A stretch of DNA of 5,475 bases, taken from positions 1 to 5,475 of the forward strand of contig JBBRPS010000691.1 of assembly GCA_038227745.1 (NCBI GenBank), given 5' to 3'. Below, one piece after another: positions 1 through 5,475 of this stretch (its first letter is position 1; every line of letters begins with the position of its first letter). Source of the stretch: DASPXY01 sp038227745 (GTDB lineage Bacteria > Planctomycetota > Planctomycetia > Gemmatales > Gemmataceae). Below the pieces are notes generated by a model, which did not search any database, had not been told where the DNA came from, and was given only the letters and a program-made list of their open reading frames with translations. The position numbers were made by a program, and so were the translations under genes.

Positions 1-107
1 CCTGCACTGAATTCAGGAGAGCCGCGACAGCCCGTGTTGTCGCGCTTTCCGCATGAATTCTGCGGTTTCCGAAGAGTGACACCACACTGTCATCGCTACC
101 GACTTGG
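1..107. other. Leader region without a gene
   Basis: No frame here supports a gene. The frame of the downstream polymerase is closed by TGA at 54-56 and then open from 57, but with no ATG before 108. The other two forward frames give only short peptides without family features. The stretch contains a 10-bp palindrome, CTGAATTCAG, at 7-16, a second GAATTC at 55-60, and a small hairpin at 23-44. No convincing -35/-10 pair was found, and no clear Shine-Dalgarno sequence stands just before 108. The window may start inside an intergenic region or just downstream of another gene. Confidence 0.5.
23..44. other. Small perfect hairpin upstream of the polymerase gene
   Basis: CGCGACA at 23-29 is the exact reverse complement of TGTCGCG at 38-44, giving a 7-bp stem and an 8-nt loop. 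It is followed by CTTTCC, so the T tract is too short for a confident intrinsic terminator. It could end an upstream transcript or bind a regulator. A 7-bp stem in GC-rich DNA can also arise by chance. Confidence 0.3.
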
Positions 108-1505
108 ATGCAAGTTTTCGTGCCAGAAACACTAGAGGCGGCGCACCCCGAAATACCCTTCCCGCGGACGGATACCGGTAAGTACAGCACCTCCTCCGAG
201 GCGCTGCAGGACTTGGCCGACGTCGTGCCGTTTGTGAAGTTGCTGCTGGAGTGCCGCGAGACCGAGAAGCTGGTCAGCTCGTTCCTCTGCAAGATGGGCA
301 GGAAGGTGCTGCATCCCTCCTTCAACGTGCTGGTGGTCTCGGGCCGGACCAGTTCCTTCGGGGAGATCAACGCTCAAAACCTGCCCACCCGCGACGAGGT
401 GCGCTCCTGTTTCGTGCCCTCACCCGGCCACGTGTTCATTGACGCGGATTACAAGACGATCGAGTTGGCCACGCTCGCTCAGGCGTGCGTCGCCCAGTTC
501 GGCCTCGACTCCCAGATGGCCGCGGCGATCAACGCGGACCAGGACCTGCACACCCTCGTCGCCGCTCGGGTCACCAGCAAGGACCCGGAAGAGGTGACCA
601 AAGCGGACCGGAAGAAGGCCAAGCCAATCAATTTCGGCAAGCCCGGCGGCATGGGCGCCGCCAAGCTGAAACAGTACGCGAAGGCGTCGTACGGCGTCCG
701 CCTGACCGACGAGGAGGTCCAAAACCTGTCGGACGCCTGGTTCGAGCTGTTTCCCGAGATGAAGGGCTTCCTCGGGGACACCAACGACACGTGGGCCGAG
801 TTGGCCAGGTTCCTGGAGCTGACCCCGGCGTCCCACTACGAGCACACGGGCGACCGCCGGTTCTACGGTCACCCGGACAACAAGGGCCGTCAGCAGAAGC
901 CCCACGCGATCCTGGGGGCTATGGCCCTCAAGGTATTCCGAGAAGTGGCTCCACGGATCGGGACCGGGAAGCCCTACCCGGCCACCGACCTCGATTACTT
1001 CTGGTCCCGCCTCGAAGCGCGGAAGGACTTGTTGCCGAGCGCCGTGCAGAGCGCCGTCACCCAGAGGCAGCCATCGCCGCGGCTGCACCGGGAGGTGCGG
1101 TCCCTGGTGGGCCGCGCCCCCGTGTTCACCCTCACTGGAAGATTACGGGCCAGGGCGACCTACAGCGCCAGGCACAACACCGTCTTCCAGGGCCTCGCCG
1201 CCGACGGCGCCAAGCTGGCCCTGTGGCTGCTCTGGCGGGCCGGCTACCGCATAGTCAATTTCATCCACAATCAAGTTCTCGTGGAAGTCCCCGCCAACTC
1301 GGACCTGAAAAAGCGTGCGGACGACATCCGCGACCTCATGGTCGAGGGCATGAAGGCCGTCGTGCCCGACGTGAAGGTGGGCGTCAGCTACGCCGCCACG
1401 GACCGCTGGCACAAGGACGCGGAGGCCGTCCTCGACAACAAGGGGAAGAAGCTGTCCCTCTGGCACCCACCACAAGGAAAGGGGAAAGCGCATGCCGGAG
1501 CCTGA
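108..1505 (+). CDS. Family A (Pol I-type) DNA polymerase, N-terminally short, motif C degenerate
   Basis: This 465-residue protein matches the polymerase domain of family A DNA polymerases. In order it shows a thumb remnant with TGKYSTS at 23-29, the SGRTSSFGEINAQNLPT signature at 78-94, and motif A DADYKTIEL at 112-120 with catalytic Asp114 and Glu119. Motif B follows at 168-181 with Arg168, Lys172 and Phe176. The usual O-helix Tyr is Gly180, which I believe typifies this phage-like subfamily. FQGLAADGAK at 360-369 corresponds to the QGTAAD segment of Pol I. Motif C is His-Asn-Gln at 387-389 instead of His-Asp-Glu, so the second metal-binding Asp is replaced by Asn. The 5' nuclease and 3'-5' exonuclease domains and the start of the thumb are absent. 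About 70-80 extra residues lie between motif B and QGLAAD. The start at 108 is the first ATG in the frame but has no clear ribosome binding site, so the true start is uncertain. The gene is probably co-transcribed with the overlapping RNase H gene. The fold assignment is firm; polymerase activity is doubtful. Confidence 0.88.
   Translation: MQVFVPETLEAAHPEIPFPRTDTGKYSTSSEALQDLADVVPFVKLLLECRETEKLVSSFLCKMGRKVLHPSFNVLVVSGRTSSFGEINAQNLPTRDEVRSCFVPSPGHVFIDADYKTIELATLAQACVAQFGLDSQMAAAINADQDLHTLVAARVTSKDPEEVTKADRKKAKPINFGKPGGMGAAKLKQYAKASYGVRLTDEEVQNLSDAWFELFPEMKGFLGDTNDTWAELARFLELTPASHYEHTGDRRFYGHPDNKGRQQKPHAILGAMALKVFREVAPRIGTGKPYPATDLDYFWSRLEARKDLLPSAVQSAVTQRQPSPRLHREVRSLVGRAPVFTLTGRLRARATYSARHNTVFQGLAADGAKLALWLLWRAGYRIVNFIHNQVLVEVPANSDLKKRADDIRDLMVEGMKAVVPDVKVGVSYAATDRWHKDAEAVLDNKGKKLSLWHPPQGKGKAHAGA
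1480..1485 (+). promoter_or_regulatory. Ribosome binding site of the RNase H-like gene
   Basis: AGGGGA lies within a purine-rich run (AAGGAAAGGGGAAAG) inside the last codons of the polymerase gene, 6 nt before the ATG at 1492. It supports this start over the in-frame ATG at 1516. Confidence 0.55.
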
Positions 1506-2058
1506 AGATGCCGTCATGGTGGAACTGGACGCCGCCGCGTGCAAGAGCCTGCGCCGCTTCGCCCGGTCGCTCGACCGGGAGCCCTACGGCCTGCTGCTCG
1601 TGGGCGACGGCGCAGGGGAAACGTACCGCAAGCCGGCCGGTTGGGCCTGTCTCGCCTACGACCGCGGCGGGCAGAGGGCAGTCGTCCACGCGGGCGGCCT
1701 GACGGCGGGCACGAACAGCTTCAGCGAGCTGCTCCCGTACCTGCACGCCCTTTCGTTCTTCGACCAGGCGCACAAGGACGGAGGCTCCTACGGTCACCGG
1801 ATCGCCATCGTGAGCGACAGCCGGGTCACGGTGCGCTCCGGCAACCGCCTGTGCCAGACGCGGGCGAAGGGCTGCCTGTGGGCCGGGATCGAGTGGTTCG
1901 AGAGGAACGGCTACGTTCTGCGCTGGCACCACGTCCGCCGCCGGTCGAGTGTCTGGAACGATCTCGTGGACACCCTGGCGGACGTGGTGCGGTCGCCCAC
2001 GGCCGATCTCAATCTCGTCGCCCGGCGGGAGGCAGGTCGCCTGCTGCCGGAAGGATAG
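1492..2058 (+). CDS. RNase H-fold protein (RNase HI-like), probable primer-removing nuclease
   Basis: This 188-residue protein has the RNase H pattern. Strand 1 is YGLLLVGDGAG with Asp39. TAGTNSFSELLPYLHAL places Glu79 on helix A, as in the family's N-x-x-A-E-L segment. IAIVSDSRVTV carries Asp109. HHVRRRSSVWNDLVDTLA at 146-163 matches the RNase HI ending H...NE..D.LA, with Asp160 as the fourth acid and His146 or His147 near the active-site histidine position. All four D-E-D-D acids are therefore present, unlike the neighbouring polymerase-type sites. About 30 helical residues precede the fold. There is no signal peptide or membrane segment, so it should act in the cytoplasm on RNA-DNA hybrids. 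Its start overlaps the polymerase gene by 14 nt, which suggests translational coupling. Since that polymerase lacks a 5' nuclease domain, an adjacent RNase H could remove RNA primers, which is an inference. A nuclease of another RNase H-fold branch is the main alternative. Confidence 0.78.
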   Translation: MPEPEDAVMVELDAAACKSLRRFARSLDREPYGLLLVGDGAGETYRKPAGWACLAYDRGGQRAVVHAGGLTAGTNSFSELLPYLHALSFFDQAHKDGGSYGHRIAIVSDSRVTVRSGNRLCQTRAKGCLWAGIEWFERNGYVLRWHHVRRRSSVWNDLVDTLADVVRSPTADLNLVARREAGRLLPEG

Positions 2059-2062
2059 GATC

Positions 2063-2082
2063 GCGACGGCGTTGGTCGTCGC
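2063..2082. other. Hairpin in the gap between the RNase H and primase-ATPase genes
   Basis: GCGACG at 2063-2068 pairs with CGTCGC at 2077-2082, a 6-bp stem with an 8-nt loop, just after the RNase H stop codon. No T tract follows, so it is more likely an mRNA processing or stabilising structure than a terminator. The short direct repeat CAATTC at 2083-2088 and 2097-2102 follows it. Chance is not excluded. Confidence 0.3.
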
Positions 2083-2107
2083 CAATTCAAGTGTTGCAAT
2101 TCGTAAA

Positions 2108-2114
2108 AAGGAGG
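2108..2114 (+). promoter_or_regulatory. Strong Shine-Dalgarno sequence of the primase-ATPase gene
   Basis: AAGGAGG stands 4 nt before the ATG at 2119. A TAA at 2104-2106 in the same frame rules out an upstream start, so the start of the large gene is well fixed. Confidence 0.8.
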
Positions 2115-2118
2115 CCAA

Positions 2119-5100
2119 ATGGCTACTGAACTGGAAACCGTGGGAACAGATTACCTCGACTCGGCCGAGTGCCAGCAGAGTCTCATGCCGTTTTTGCAAT
2201 ACCTCCTGAATCGCCACGAGCAGCAGGGTGGCATCACCGAGATCCTTCTCATGCCTCCGCCAAACAAGCCCAGCAGCAAGCCCATGTCCGGCTGCTTCAA
2301 CCCTGAGGCTCTTGACACCTTGGTCGAATTGCTTCGACCGGAGGCGCGGGACAGGATCCCGCGCGGCCAGCACCCTCGCATCGGCGAAGCCCATGTGATG
2401 TACAACCCCCATCCGGTCGTGATGAACTCGCAGGGCAGTAGTCCGGGGGGGTTCGCACGCTGCAAGAACACCGGGCACGTCGATGTCGTGGCGTTCAGCC
2501 TCTTTGCCGTGAGCATCTCGCCTACCCGAAGCGGCATCAGTCCCATGGCCGCCGAGGAACGGGAGCAGGCCCGTCTCATCGCGAAAGCGGTGGCCGCCTT
2601 TTTCGTGCAACGTGGGATCCATCCGATCTCCATTGACGGCGGGAGCGTCTTCCAACTGCTCATCCCGACGACGCCGTATGCGGACGTCGTAAAAGCCTGC
2701 GAGGACGGCGCTGCGCTGCTCCGTCTGCTCGGCCAGCGCTTCTCCACCGAGGAGGTGCAGGTCGGCTGGGATCACTCCGCCGAGGCGGTGCAGGTACTCC
2801 CCCTCCCCGGCACCTTGCTCCTCGACGGGGACTCTGCCTCCGACATGACCGGCTACCACGTGTGGCTCTGCAAGCCTACCATGCCCGACGACGTGGACCT
2901 CTTTGGTCTTCTGGCCGAGGAACTGATCCCGTTTCGCGCGGACCACGCGCAGGGCGAACTACTCGAAACGTCCACCGTCGGGACTGAAGTGGATGACACC
3001 GTCGAGACACCCGTGGACCTTTGCGCCGGCTCGACGAGTTCGAGCACGCCACACACAACGACGCGCGTGGCAGGTACGGGCTGGGACGCCGAGACAGCCG
3101 GCAGGGTGCTCGCTGGCGTCCTCGAACGCTCCGAGTTGTCGTATCGCGTGAAGAAAAAAGGCGGAGATAAGCACTATCAATTTACGCACTGTCCGAATAC
3201 CTCCGACCCGGACGGGCGACATTCGCACGAATGCGCTATCATCGTCCGCGCCGACGGCACCTTCACCGCGAAGTGCCGCCACGACCAGGACGCAACGTGG
3301 CAGACGTTCAGGCTCGCGATCGGCTGGCCGGACCACGTGCGAAACGTGATGAAGCACCTGGGCATCGCCCCGAGATCCTGCCCGTACCGGGCCACCGACT
3401 CGGGCCTCATCTACCTGCAGCGCTCCAGGGGCCGCCGCGTCAAGAGGCGGCTCACCAACTTCATCGCCCGCATCGTGCGCGACGTCGAGGAAGACGACGG
3501 CGTCGAAACGGCGCATATCTTCGAGGTCGAGGCCCGCCTCGACGGCAAGGTGAGCCGGTTCCCGCTGACGGCCGCTCAGTTCGCGGCGATGGCTTGGCCG
3601 TCGCAGCGCCTCGGCGCAGGGGCGGTGACGTTCCCGGGGGGCTCGAACGGTCACGTCCGCGCGGCGATCCAGTTACTGTCCGGGGCGGTGCCGGCCGAGA
3701 AAGTCTACAAGCACACCGGCTGGCGAATGCACGGCGACGAGCACGTCTACCTGCACGCCGACGGCGCGATCGGCAAGGACGGCCCTGTGCCGGGAGTGCG
3801 CGTCGATCTGCCCGAGCAGCTATCCCCTTATCGGCTCCCGCCGCCCCCCTCCGGGGTCGATCTCCGCAAGGCCGTGGCCGCCAGTCTGCAGGTGCTGGAC
3901 GTGGCGCCCGACGCGGTCACGGTGCCGCTGTTCGGCGGCATCTGGCGGGTCGCCGTTGGGGCCGTCGATTTTGCTGAGCACGTCGTGGGCCCCAGCGGCA
4001 GTGGGAAGACGGCGCTGACGTCGCTCTACCAGCAGCACTGGGGGGGAGAATTGGACGCCCAGCATTTGCCCGGCACCTGGCTGAGTACGGCAAACGCCAA
4101 TGAACTACTCGCTTTCCAGGCCAAGGACGCCGTTGTGGTGATCGATGACTTCGTCCCGAGCGGCGGCCCCTCTGAGGGAGCGCGGCAGCACCGCGAGGCG
4201 GACCGCCTGCTGCGTGCACAGGGGAACAGCACGGGGCGCGGGCGGCTGCGCTCGGACGCGACCCTCCAGTCAGCGAAGCCGCCGCGGGGACTGATGGTGA
4301 GTACGGGGGAAGCCACCCCGCGCGGGCAGAGCCTGCGGGCGCGACTGCTCGTGCTGAAGGTGCTCCCCGGGACGGTGGACTGGGGGCGCATGACCGCCTG
4401 TCAGCAGGAGGCGGCCGCGGGGCTCTACGCCGCCGCGTTTGCGGCGTTCGTTCAGTGGCTGGCACCGCGACTTGAGGAAGTGCGCCAGGGCATGCCGGAA
4501 CGGCTGGCGGCCCTACGCGAACAGGCGACCGCCAGCGGCCAACACAAGCGCACGCCAGGCATCGTCGCGAACCTTTTCTTCGGCCTTGAGCTGTTCAGCA
4601 AGTTTGCTGTCGCGGCCAAGGCCCTTACCGAGGAGCAGGCCGACGCCTTCCTCAAAAGGTGCTGGAAGGCGCTGGGCGAGGTCGCGGCCGCCCAGGCGGC
4701 CCTGCAGGCCCACGGCGAGCCGACGCATCGCTTTCTTGAGCTGCTCGCCGCCGCCATCGGGGCCGGCAAGGCCCACGTCGCCGGTGCCGACGGCAACGTC
4801 CCGACCAACCCCGCGGGTCTGGGCTGGCGCGAAGAAGCAGGTACGTGGACCGCGGTCGGCGACCGGGTGGGCTGGGTGGACGGCGCGGATCTGTTTTTGG
4901 AGCCGGAGGTGGCCTTCGCCGTCGCCCAGCGGATGTCGGAGGCGGGCCACGAGCCGCTGGGCATCGGCGCCAAGACGCTGCACAAGCGCCTGCACGAGCA
5001 GGGCCACCTGGTCAGCACCGAAATCACTCGCGGTCACCTGACGATCCGCAAGACGCTGGAGGGCCGGGTGCGGACGGTCCTGCACCTGCGCGCTGATGCA

Positions 5101-5175
5101 ATCGGGACGGTGCCGGTGGCGGATCCGTCCACCGGTCCCAAGCGCCCTGGCAAGAAGCGACCGGCGAAGCGGTAA
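2119..5175 (+). CDS. Primase-like/DUF927-type P-loop ATPase fusion, replicative primase-helicase homologue with degenerate primase site
   Basis: This is a 1018-residue multidomain protein. Residues about 38-260 align by eye with AEP/PrimPol domains of phage and plasmid primases: TEILLMP, GCFNPEAL, YNPHPVV, SISPTRSGIS, the segment around 173-181, and LPLPGT at 227-232. The catalytic Asp-x-Asp is Ser132-Ile-Ser134 and the motif II His position reads Phe178. A Ser/Thr/acidic linker spans about 280-325. A zinc-finger-like segment follows with Cys358, His368 or His370, Cys386 and His388. The ATPase has Walker A GPSGSGKT at 624-631, Walker B VVVIDDF at 672-678, a sensor-like LMVSTGE at 725-731, and arginine-finger candidates Arg735, Arg740 and Arg742. 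Residues about 917-995 resemble the winged helix that ends such proteins (LGIGAKTLHKRLHEQGHL). The last 17 residues are Lys/Arg/Pro-rich and may contact DNA. By family this would be an element-encoded primase-helicase that loads at or unwinds the origin. The ATPase looks intact and primer synthesis looks lost. The DUF927 label is from memory of the family, and another phage-helicase ATPase family is possible. Confidence 0.82.
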   Translation: MATELETVGTDYLDSAECQQSLMPFLQYLLNRHEQQGGITEILLMPPPNKPSSKPMSGCFNPEALDTLVELLRPEARDRIPRGQHPRIGEAHVMYNPHPVVMNSQGSSPGGFARCKNTGHVDVVAFSLFAVSISPTRSGISPMAAEEREQARLIAKAVAAFFVQRGIHPISIDGGSVFQLLIPTTPYADVVKACEDGAALLRLLGQRFSTEEVQVGWDHSAEAVQVLPLPGTLLLDGDSASDMTGYHVWLCKPTMPDDVDLFGLLAEELIPFRADHAQGELLETSTVGTEVDDTVETPVDLCAGSTSSSTPHTTTRVAGTGWDAETAGRVLAGVLERSELSYRVKKKGGDKHYQFTHCPNTSDPDGRHSHECAIIVRADGTFTAKCRHDQDATWQTFRLAIGWPDHVRNVMKHLGIAPRSCPYRATDSGLIYLQRSRGRRVKRRLTNFIARIVRDVEEDDGVETAHIFEVEARLDGKVSRFPLTAAQFAAMAWPSQRLGAGAVTFPGGSNGHVRAAIQLLSGAVPAEKVYKHTGWRMHGDEHVYLHADGAIGKDGPVPGVRVDLPEQLSPYRLPPPPSGVDLRKAVAASLQVLDVAPDAVTVPLFGGIWRVAVGAVDFAEHVVGPSGSGKTALTSLYQQHWGGELDAQHLPGTWLSTANANELLAFQAKDAVVVIDDFVPSGGPSEGARQHREADRLLRAQGNSTGRGRLRSDATLQSAKPPRGLMVSTGEATPRGQSLRARLLVLKVLPGTVDWGRMTACQQEAAAGLYAAAFAAFVQWLAPRLEEVRQGMPERLAALREQATASGQHKRTPGIVANLFFGLELFSKFAVAAKALTEEQADAFLKRCWKALGEVAAAQAALQAHGEPTHRFLELLAAAIGAGKAHVAGADGNVPTNPAGLGWREEAGTWTAVGDRVGWVDGADLFLEPEVAFAVAQRMSEAGHEPLGIGAKTLHKRLHEQGHLVSTEITRGHLTIRKTLEGRVRTVLHLRADAIGTVPVADPSTGPKRPGKKRPAKR

Positions 5176-5190
5176 GCCGACCAGGCGGAT

Positions 5191-5315
5191 GGCCGATTTG
5201 GCCTATTTTCCTGGAAGGGCCGTGCGTCACCGACACGCTCCTGCGTAACCGGCCCCCCGGCTACCTCACCGGCGCGTCGGGGGCGCTGGCCTGTAGAAAA
5301 CCGGCCAAATCGGCC
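5191..5315. repeat. Inverted repeat with GGCC-N5-GGCC arms
   Basis: GGCCGATTTGGCC at 5191-5203 has its exact reverse complement, GGCCAAATCGGCC, at 5303-5315. After two mismatches the match resumes (TATTTTC against rc GGTTTTC), so the arms 5191-5210 and 5296-5315 agree at 18 of 20 positions with 85 nt between them. Each arm is also an interrupted palindrome of its own, GGCC on both sides of an asymmetric GATTT core. In RNA the arms could close a long stem around a GC-rich loop that has a further 6-bp stem. As DNA they could be paired sites for a regulator, replication initiator or recombinase. Which of these applies cannot be told from the sequence. Confidence 0.8.
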
Positions 5316-5391
5316 CGTGCGCTATCGCCCCTGGAGAAGGATTATCGGCAGCGGACGATCCCGCTGCTAAAGACGTCACTGGAGACTGTAG

Positions 5392-5399
5392 AAGGAGGT
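5392..5399 (+). promoter_or_regulatory. Near-consensus Shine-Dalgarno sequence of the downstream gene
   Basis: AAGGAGGT lies 6 nt before the ATG at 5406, a perfect match to the anti-Shine-Dalgarno core. It supports a real, well-translated gene here even though only 70 bases of it are in the window. Confidence 0.8.
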
Positions 5400-5405
5400 T
5401 AAATC

Positions 5406-5475
5406 ATGTCCCACAAGAAGTCCACGTCCGGCAAGGCGGGTTCGTCGAACGACAAGCCGAAGGTGAAGATTACCG
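5406..5475 (+). CDS. Start of an unidentified gene, truncated by the window end
   Basis: The visible 23 codons read MSHKKSTSGKAGSSNDKPKV and onward. They form a Lys/Ser/Gly-rich, probably disordered and basic N-terminus. Such a start would suit a nucleic-acid-binding protein, but no domain is visible and I do not assign a function. The strong ribosome binding site and the same orientation as the replication genes support its reality. The 230-nt gap with the inverted repeat suggests it may be transcribed or regulated separately. Confidence 0.6.
   Translation, partial: MSHKKSTSGKAGSSNDKPKVKIT

Larger units (their letters stand above)
5176..5405. other. Non-coding region between the primase-ATPase gene and the next gene
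   Basis: This 230-base gap lies between the TAA ending at 5175 and the ATG at 5406. It holds the inverted repeat with arms 5191-5210 and 5296-5315, an inner GC-rich stem (GCCCCC at 5252-5257 with GGGGGC at 5279-5284), and the ribosome binding site at 5392-5399. One forward frame is open through the whole gap to a TAA at 5400-5402, but I found no ATG start in it. No tRNA or confident promoter was recognised. Confidence 0.55.

Noticed and set aside
420..1088. 222-codon minus-strand frame inside the polymerase gene
   Set aside because: It is antisense to conserved motifs A and B, with no domain signal and no ribosome binding site noted.
485..1702. 405-codon open frame on the plus strand overlapping the polymerase and RNase H genes
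   Set aside because: The translation is Arg/Pro/Gly-rich and without family features, while the overlapped frames carry clear polymerase and RNase H motifs. It is a frame shadow.
108..2058. Possibility that the polymerase plus RNase H pair is a reverse transcriptase system
   Set aside because: The polymerase has family A motifs (TGR-x-SS-like, DYxxIEL, K-x-x-NFG, QGxAAD) and no YxDD palm motif, so there is no sequence support for a reverse transcriptase.
1384..2946. 520-codon open frame on the minus strand
   Set aside because: It runs antisense across the ends of three well-supported genes. Its translation is rich in Arg, Gly, Val and His with no recognisable domain, which is typical of an antisense shadow in GC-rich coding DNA.
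5189..5248. 19-codon ATG frame within the left arm of the inverted repeat
   Set aside because: It has no ribosome binding site, and its length is expected by chance.
5097..5402. Forward frame open through the 230-base gap, ending with a YRQRTIPLLKTSLETVEGG-like peptide and TAA at 5400-5402
   Set aside because: No ATG start was found in this frame, and part of it lies inside the primase-ATPase gene. The last 20 or so residues look somewhat protein-like, so a remnant of a lost gene is possible, but the support is too thin to annotate.
1..5475. CRISPR array, tRNA, rRNA or insertion sequence
   Set aside because: No regularly spaced repeats, cloverleaf-like sequence, rRNA signature or transposase motif was seen.

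Overview
This is a GC-rich window (roughly two-thirds G+C by eye) with three complete co-directional genes on the + strand and the first codons of a fourth. Together they read as a compact DNA-replication module of a mobile or extrachromosomal element (prophage, phage-plasmid or integrative element) rather than housekeeping DNA. From memory, the closest relatives of the polymerase and of the primase-ATPase sit in replication cassettes of high-GC bacteria such as Planctomycetota and some Actinobacteria and Myxococcota. No rRNA, tRNA or core gene is present, so the host assignment is an inference and weak.

Layout. Bases 1-107 carry no recognisable gene, only a small hairpin. Bases 108-1505 encode a family A (Pol I-type) DNA polymerase reduced to fingers, palm and part of the thumb. 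Bases 1492-2058 overlap it by 14 nt and encode an RNase H-fold protein whose D-E-D-D acidic residues are all visible. After a 60-nt gap with a hairpin and a strong Shine-Dalgarno sequence, bases 2119-5175 encode a 1018-residue protein. Its order is an archaeo-eukaryotic primase (AEP/PrimPol)-like domain, a Ser/Thr/acidic linker, a Cys/His zinc-finger-like segment, a P-loop ATPase of the DUF927/phage-helicase type, and a C-terminal winged-helix-like domain with a basic tail. Bases 5176-5405 are non-coding and hold a striking inverted repeat whose arms are each a GGCC-N5-GGCC element. A new reading frame with a near-perfect Shine-Dalgarno sequence starts at 5406 and runs off the window.

How the genes fit together: a primase-helicase, a polymerase without nuclease domains, and an RNase H that could remove RNA primers would make a minimal replisome. 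The notable point is that both nucleotidyl-transferase active sites look broken. The polymerase has HNQ where family A polymerases have HDE in motif C, losing the second catalytic aspartate. The primase-like domain has Ser-Ile-Ser where the catalytic Asp-x-Asp is expected, and also lacks the motif II histidine. The reading frames, the RNase H residues and the Walker motifs are nevertheless intact. The module may therefore have kept its scaffold, ATPase and RNase H functions while losing or changing polymerisation, or it may be a cassette in early decay. These residue calls come from by-eye motif alignment and need a family alignment to confirm.
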